Part shown: piece after piece, positions 5,587-8,789 of the stretch
Position numbering within the stretch: position 1 is the first letter of the stretch
Layout of the letters: each line of letters starts with the position of its first letter
NCBI GenBank assembly: GCA_045106295.1
Contig: JBGCEI010000183.1
Coordinates: 1 to 8,789 of the forward strand
Source of the DNA: WTJX01 sp045106295
GTDB taxonomy: Bacteria; Bacteroidota; Bacteroidia; Cytophagales; JAAEPT01
DNA length: 8,789 bases
Direction of reading: 5' to 3'
Position numbers and translations under genes: made by a program
The notes under the pieces: model-generated
What the model was told of the DNA's origin: nothing
What the model saw: only the letters and a program-made list of their open reading frames with translations
The model's database searches: none

Positions 5587-6887
5587 TATTTTTTAGTAGA
5601 ACTTACCTCATTTATTACTAAACCTAAAAAAGCACTCTCCCCTTTTTCTATTTCTTCTAAAATGGACTGTTTCCCTTTCAACTTATTGTTTTGTTGATCG
5701 ACACGCTGTTTCACTAATTTAGACCATGCATCGTTGGATGACCCAGAAACTAACTTATCCGCATTTTCATTGTACAAATGATTATTCTCTTCGTCTTTTC
5801 TAATCAAAAACTTCAGCTGTTTTACCGCTATGGCTTTCTTCTTATCAGCAGGCATTTTATCGAAACTTGTACTTTTTCTTCTTAACAATTGAAGTAGGAA
5901 TTCTTTTTCATACAGTTGGTTAACTAAAGAATAAAAAACCTCGTTCAGCTTTTTATTTCCTCCATTCGCACTTTTCCATTGCACCTGTAGTTTCTTTACT
6001 TCTTTAATCTCTTCGGAAAGCTTCGTTTCATCAACTGCTTTTAACTGACTAAGTAACTCCTCCTTTGCAACTCCTCCTTTTTCTTCTTTTTTAGGAACTG
6101 TTTTCTTGTTTGGGCGTGAGACTGCTGCTTTTTTATTGATACTGTCAGAGTATTTTTTAAACTCTTCCCATAACCCATTTGCTTGTTTTGGTAGGCGACC
6201 GACTCCTTTCCATTCTTCATGGAGTTGGTTTAATTTATCTTTGGCAGATACCTCTAATTCTTTACTATCGATTTGCTTCGCTGTATTAACAATGTTTTTA
6301 AGTGTTGCTAATTTCTTTTGTGTCAGCTCCTTTCGGTCTTCATCGAATCCTTTTTTTCTAGAAAAATATCCGTTCAATACTTCTTTAAATTCTGTTTGAA
6401 GGTGTTTCTCATCAGCATCACTCGCTTTCCCTACTTTAAACCACTGTTGCTGTAATGCCTTAATTTTCTCTGTGGTAGTAAGCCAATCTGTGCTATTAGC
6501 TAATTCTTTTGCTTGCGCTAGTAGTTCTTCTCTTTGTACTTTATTCTTTTCTTTATTCCCTTCTACTAAAGCACTTACTTCGTCTAAGTGAACAGTTACT
6601 TTTTGTATCAGTAAAGAAAAGTCTCCTATGGCATTAAATGCCCATATTTTTTCTCTCATGCTTTCTAAACCAGAAAGAAATGAGCCTTTATTGGTAGCTT
6701 CTTCTACTTTTTGAAGGTACTGAGTGACTCTATTTTGAATAATAGTAAACCGGTCAGTAAAATAAGTCAACGTTTTTTCTTCCGTATCTTTTAACTCACC
6801 AATCATCCTATCGGGTTGGTTATCGTATGCCTTCAACCATATTTGGTTGTCCTTAAAAAAAGAAAAATCGTTTACCATCTCACTCAT
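5586..6887 (-). CDS. DUF349-repeat coiled-coil protein
   Basis: This is a 433-residue, highly charged, predicted helical protein with at least two and probably three DUF349-type repeats. Repeat 1 (about 121-178) has the signature KALQQQWFKVGK followed by FKEVLNGYF. Repeat 2 (about 185-252) has NQLHEEWKGVGRLPK and LWEEFKKYSD. Repeat 3 (about 279-337) is more degenerate, with KKLQVQWKSANG. The repeating Lx-x-W(K)xxG followed by a W/F-x-x-F helix is the hallmark of the family. The linker at 253-275 is rich in K, P and E. There is no signal peptide or membrane segment. DUF349 proteins are common in Bacteroidota, and I know of no established function. The ATG at 6887 is used; M4 is an alternative. 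It is first in a two-gene unit with the PP-loop ATPase and has a TAnnTTTG box just upstream. Confidence 0.85.
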   Translation of the reverse strand: MSEMVNDFSFFKDNQIWLKAYDNQPDRMIGELKDTEEKTLTYFTDRFTIIQNRVTQYLQKVEEATNKGSFLSGLESMREKIWAFNAIGDFSLLIQKVTVHLDEVSALVEGNKEKNKVQREELLAQAKELANSTDWLTTTEKIKALQQQWFKVGKASDADEKHLQTEFKEVLNGYFSRKKGFDEDRKELTQKKLATLKNIVNTAKQIDSKELEVSAKDKLNQLHEEWKGVGRLPKQANGLWEEFKKYSDSINKKAAVSRPNKKTVPKKEEKGGVAKEELLSQLKAVDETKLSEEIKEVKKLQVQWKSANGGNKKLNEVFYSLVNQLYEKEFLLQLLRRKSTSFDKMPADKKKAIAVKQLKFLIRKDEENNHLYNENADKLVSGSSNDAWSKLVKQRVDQQNNKLKGKQSILEEIEKGESAFLGLVINEVSSTKK

Positions 6888-6905
6888 AATCCATTACTCA
6901 AAGCA

Positions 6906-6913
6906 CAAAAATA
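6906..6913 (-). promoter_or_regulatory. Bacteroidota-type -7 box for the DUF349/PP-loop unit
   Basis: On the minus strand, TATTTTTG (6913 to 6906) matches TAnnTTTG exactly, 18 bases before the ATG at 6887. No good TTG -33 element lies at the expected distance, the nearest sequence being TTTTATG around 6940-6933. Transcription would start about 10 bases before the ATG, giving a very short leader. The rest of 6888-7066 shows no gene or clear structure. Confidence 0.4.
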
Positions 6914-7066
6914 AGTAATTATGGTGGGAAGGCATAAAATTAAAAGACAAAGCTATCTATATTTCACGAAGTACTAGGCTCAAATTATTAAACTTCACTT
7001 CAGAATTATCTCATTATAATCGGTCATTTAACCTCACAAAATCAAAAATATCTTTCCAACCCTTTA

Positions 7067-7240
7067 TTTAACCCGAAATTTGCATTAGAGAGTCTATTCC
7101 GAATCTAACTATCTGCAAATCAGTCGCTTTGCTAGTTTAGCCAATTTAACCCTAGCGGTGCTAGTCTGAAATGAGCTAAACACCTGATTTCTTGCTAGTT
7201 AACTTCTCATAACGAATTCTAATGCAAAATCCGGGTTAAA
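7067..7240. mobile_element. MITE-like palindromic element, 174 bp
   Basis: The two ends are inverted repeats of 23 bases matching at 21 positions: TTTAACCCG...TTTGCATTAGA at 7067-7089 and its reverse complement at 7218-7240. Including the inner parts, the 58-base arms (7066-7123 and 7184-7241) align without gaps at 40 of 58 positions (manual count). Inside are further nested pairs: AAATCAG (7117-7123) with CTGATTT (7184-7190), GTTTAGC (7135-7141) with GCTAAAC (7175-7181), and the tip hairpin CTAGC-GGT-GCTAG (7152-7164). There is no ORF inside. The structure fits a non-autonomous transposable element or another dispersed palindromic repeat. No target-site duplication is evident, so insertion is not proven. 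Confidence 0.6.
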
Positions 7241-7262
7241 AGACCTACAATCTCATGGTCTT
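7238..7262 (-). terminator. Rho-independent terminator of the outer-membrane protein gene
   Basis: On the minus strand, AAGACC (7262-7257, starting in the TAA stop codon) pairs exactly with GGTCTT (7245-7240) around an 11-base loop, followed by TT (7239-7238) for a run of four T in all. The stem is 6 bp and the T run is short, so termination may be partial. The T run merges with the outer end of the palindromic element at 7240. Confidence 0.5.
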
Positions 7263-8391
7263 AAAAAGCCTCTCCTATAAAAACATACACTCCTGTTCCT
7301 TCGTTAGTAAAAGCATAATCTAACCGAGCATAGACGTCTTTCTTAGGGAAAAGTAAAAAGCGAAGCCCTGCTCCTCCTGCTACTTTAAGGTTGGAGATAG
7401 ACAATTCACTTACTTTTGGAGCTACTGTGGCAGCACCCAGAAAAGCAGTTCCTCCCCATCGTTTAGAGAATGGAAAAGGAAGCATTCTAAACTCTGCTTG
7501 TGAGGAAACCATGGTTTTATCTCTAAAACGACCTAAATAATAGCCTCTCATCTGATTATCTCCTCCCATTAATGCCAATTGATTAAAAGGAACATCTCCA
7601 GAACCTATTTTACTGTATAGTTGAACTGCAAACACGTTTTTTTCACTAACAGGACGGAAAATTCGATTATCAAAAATAAAATTAGTAAAGGTAAAATCAC
7701 TTCCCCATATTTTGTTAGAATGTAAAAAAGCCCATTCGCTGTAAATACCATCTCTAGCGTTTAATACATTGTGGATATTATCATATACAAAACCCCAACC
7801 CAATGATAGATTAGTAGACCCGTCTAATCCTAACGGACGATCAATTGGCTCAAATGTTTCGATTTCATTATCTTCTATTTCTACTTTACTGAGGCTTCCA
7901 AATTCTATTTCAAGCCCTGTAAAGAAAGACGGTTTAATTTGTTTGAGCATTCTTTCTTTCAATAAAACATCAATCCCATTTATAATAGCTATTTCTTTTG
8001 AAGGAGAATTACCCCCAATGCCATAATAGTTTAAAGGAAAACTTTTGAATTTAAATTCACCTAAAAAAAAGAATTCATTATGGTCGGTGTAGAGTGCATG
8101 ATTAAAGAATGCTCCAAACTGATTATTTAAGGTATAAAACGTAAATCCATTAATCTCACTAAACCTATTCTCTGGATTCTCTTTTGCCTTGTACACATAA
8201 ACAGAACTCAACCCTATTTCCCAGCTTGTTTCTGGAGCGAAGCCAAGTGTTGGATACACTGACAACTTAGATTTTTCTGCACTTACCGTGTCATTTAACA
8301 AACTATTCAAATACCTTGAAATGATATTTTGAGCATTCCCTGATGATTGAATCAGGAAGTAAAGAGTAGTTAGTATAAAAATCTTTTTCAC
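7261..8391 (-). CDS. BamA/TamA-type outer-membrane beta-barrel protein, no POTRA domains
   Basis: This 376-residue protein belongs to the bacterial surface antigen (D15/Omp85) barrel superfamily. A signal peptide is visible, MKKIFILTTLYFLIQSSGNAQ, probably cleaved after residue 21, so the protein is exported. The rest alternates as amphipathic beta strands. GWGFVYDNIHNVLNARDGIY (198-217) is the D-x-R-D-G-type strand pair of the family. GGDNQMRGYYLGRFRD (276-291) contains the R-G-(F/Y) loop-6 signature of Omp85 barrels. The final residue is phenylalanine, as expected for a C-terminal barrel strand. There is no room for POTRA domains, unlike true BamA. The start is GTG at 8391, because an in-frame TAA immediately precedes it and the signal peptide begins there. 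It lies 16 bases after the ATP-grasp gene, so the two are probably co-transcribed. The transported substrate or role is unknown. Confidence 0.85.
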   Translation of the reverse strand: MKKIFILTTLYFLIQSSGNAQNIISRYLNSLLNDTVSAEKSKLSVYPTLGFAPETSWEIGLSSVYVYKAKENPENRFSEINGFTFYTLNNQFGAFFNHALYTDHNEFFFLGEFKFKSFPLNYYGIGGNSPSKEIAIINGIDVLLKERMLKQIKPSFFTGLEIEFGSLSKVEIEDNEIETFEPIDRPLGLDGSTNLSLGWGFVYDNIHNVLNARDGIYSEWAFLHSNKIWGSDFTFTNFIFDNRIFRPVSEKNVFAVQLYSKIGSGDVPFNQLALMGGDNQMRGYYLGRFRDKTMVSSQAEFRMLPFPFSKRWGGTAFLGAATVAPKVSELSISNLKVAGGAGLRFLLFPKKDVYARLDYAFTNEGTGVYVFIGEAF

Positions 8392-8407
8392 TTACTTTTT
8401 TAAAATA

Positions 8408-8789
8408 CTATGCTACTAGACTAGCTAGTGCTTTTTCTCGCTTCTTCCGTTTGCCTCTCATATCTTTCGCTAATTTAAAGAAAGAACAATAGGCTACGCC
8501 TTTCTTATGATTTGCTTTACTTACCTCATACAATGCCTTCCAATGGCTAAACATAGCTTTATAAGCTTTCATAAGAGGCATTTCTGGATCGTAAATATGA
8601 GTAGGCTCTGAATTAGCGCCATTCAACTCTACAATCTGAATCGTTTTCCCTTTGTACAAATCTTCAATAGAAGCTACCTTAAAATCAAAGCGACCAAAAT
8701 AAAAGCCTTCAATCGGAATGGCTATTCGATCAAATACTTCTTCCAATTGATCATTTATTAACTGATTGACATTGTAAAAGGTAGCTCCT
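8408..8789 (-). CDS. ATP-grasp domain protein, C-terminal part (5' end outside window)
   Basis: The reading frame is open from the window edge (8789) to the TAG stop at 8410-8408, so about 126 C-terminal residues are seen. A TTG at 8746 could be mistaken for a start, but 14 further in-frame codons (GATFYNVNQLINDQ) precede it and continue the domain. The sequence GATFYN...FDRIAIPIEGFYFGRFDFKV...IQIVELNGANSEPTHIYDP matches the C-terminal half of ATP-grasp ligases of the D-alanine-D-alanine ligase-like type common in Bacteroidota. ELNG supplies the expected Mg-ATP-binding Glu and Asn. ATP-grasp enzymes join a carboxylate to an amine or thiol through an acyl phosphate; the substrate here is unknown. 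The tail is rich in Lys and Arg (MRGKRKKREK). It precedes the barrel gene by 16 bases. Confidence 0.75.
   Translation of the reverse strand, partial: GATFYNVNQLINDQLEEVFDRIAIPIEGFYFGRFDFKVASIEDLYKGKTIQIVELNGANSEPTHIYDPEMPLMKAYKAMFSHWKALYEVSKANHKKGVAYCSFFKLAKDMRGKRKKREKALASLVA

Noticed and set aside
6106..6399. 97-codon plus-strand open frame inside the DUF349 gene
   Set aside because: It is the antisense of Lys/Glu-rich coding sequence, which yields Phe/Ser/Leu-rich shadow peptides.
7067..7240. Retron msr/msd or group II intron RNA
   Set aside because: There is no reverse transcriptase gene nearby; terminal inverted repeats fit a MITE-like element better.
7769..8026. 85-codon plus-strand open frame inside the barrel gene
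   Set aside because: It lies antisense to a clear outer-membrane protein gene and has no family resemblance.
8744..8746. TTG at 8746 as the start of a 112-residue protein
   Set aside because: The frame is open upstream to the window edge and the upstream residues continue the ATP-grasp domain, so the gene is merely cut by the window.

Overview
The window looks like chromosomal DNA of an AT-rich member of the Bacteroidota, probably Flavobacteriia or a relative. The evidence is a menaquinone-type sdhCAB operon with Bacteroidota-style protein sequences, start codons in A/T-rich context without clear Shine-Dalgarno sites, and two exact TAnnTTTG -7 boxes of the Bacteroidota primary sigma factor type. 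No single marker fixes the genus.

Layout: positions 1-169 are a leader with a weak promoter candidate. Positions 170-3762 (+) are sdhC, sdhA and sdhB, which encode a complete succinate:quinone oxidoreductase. A flavodoxin-fold NAD(P)H-dependent reductase follows on the same strand (3901-4431), apparently with its own promoter. It converges with a minus-strand pair: a DUF349-repeat coiled-coil protein (6887 to 5586) overlapping by one base, as TAATG, a QueC-like PP-loop ATPase of unknown substrate (5586 to 4462). A 373-base intergenic region (6888-7260) holds the pair's promoter, a 174-bp palindromic MITE-like element and a terminator hairpin. Upstream on the minus strand lie a POTRA-less BamA/TamA-type outer-membrane barrel with a GTG start (8391 to 7261) and, 16 bases before it, the C-terminal part of an ATP-grasp protein cut by the window edge (8789 to 8408).

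The most unusual signal lies between the sdh genes. Each of the three junctions from sdhC to the reductase gene carries degenerate tandem repeats with a 7-base period, and the arrays before sdhA, sdhB and the reductase run to within 1-5 bases of the start codon. The sdhA-sdhB junction has two blocks in opposite orientation that could fold into a long hairpin. These arrays also show that the sdhB start is at 3013 and not 2995. The second strong signal is the nested palindromic element at 7067-7240.

No defence island, CRISPR array, tRNA, rRNA or transposase gene was seen. The least understood protein pair is the PP-loop ATPase with its translationally coupled DUF349 partner.
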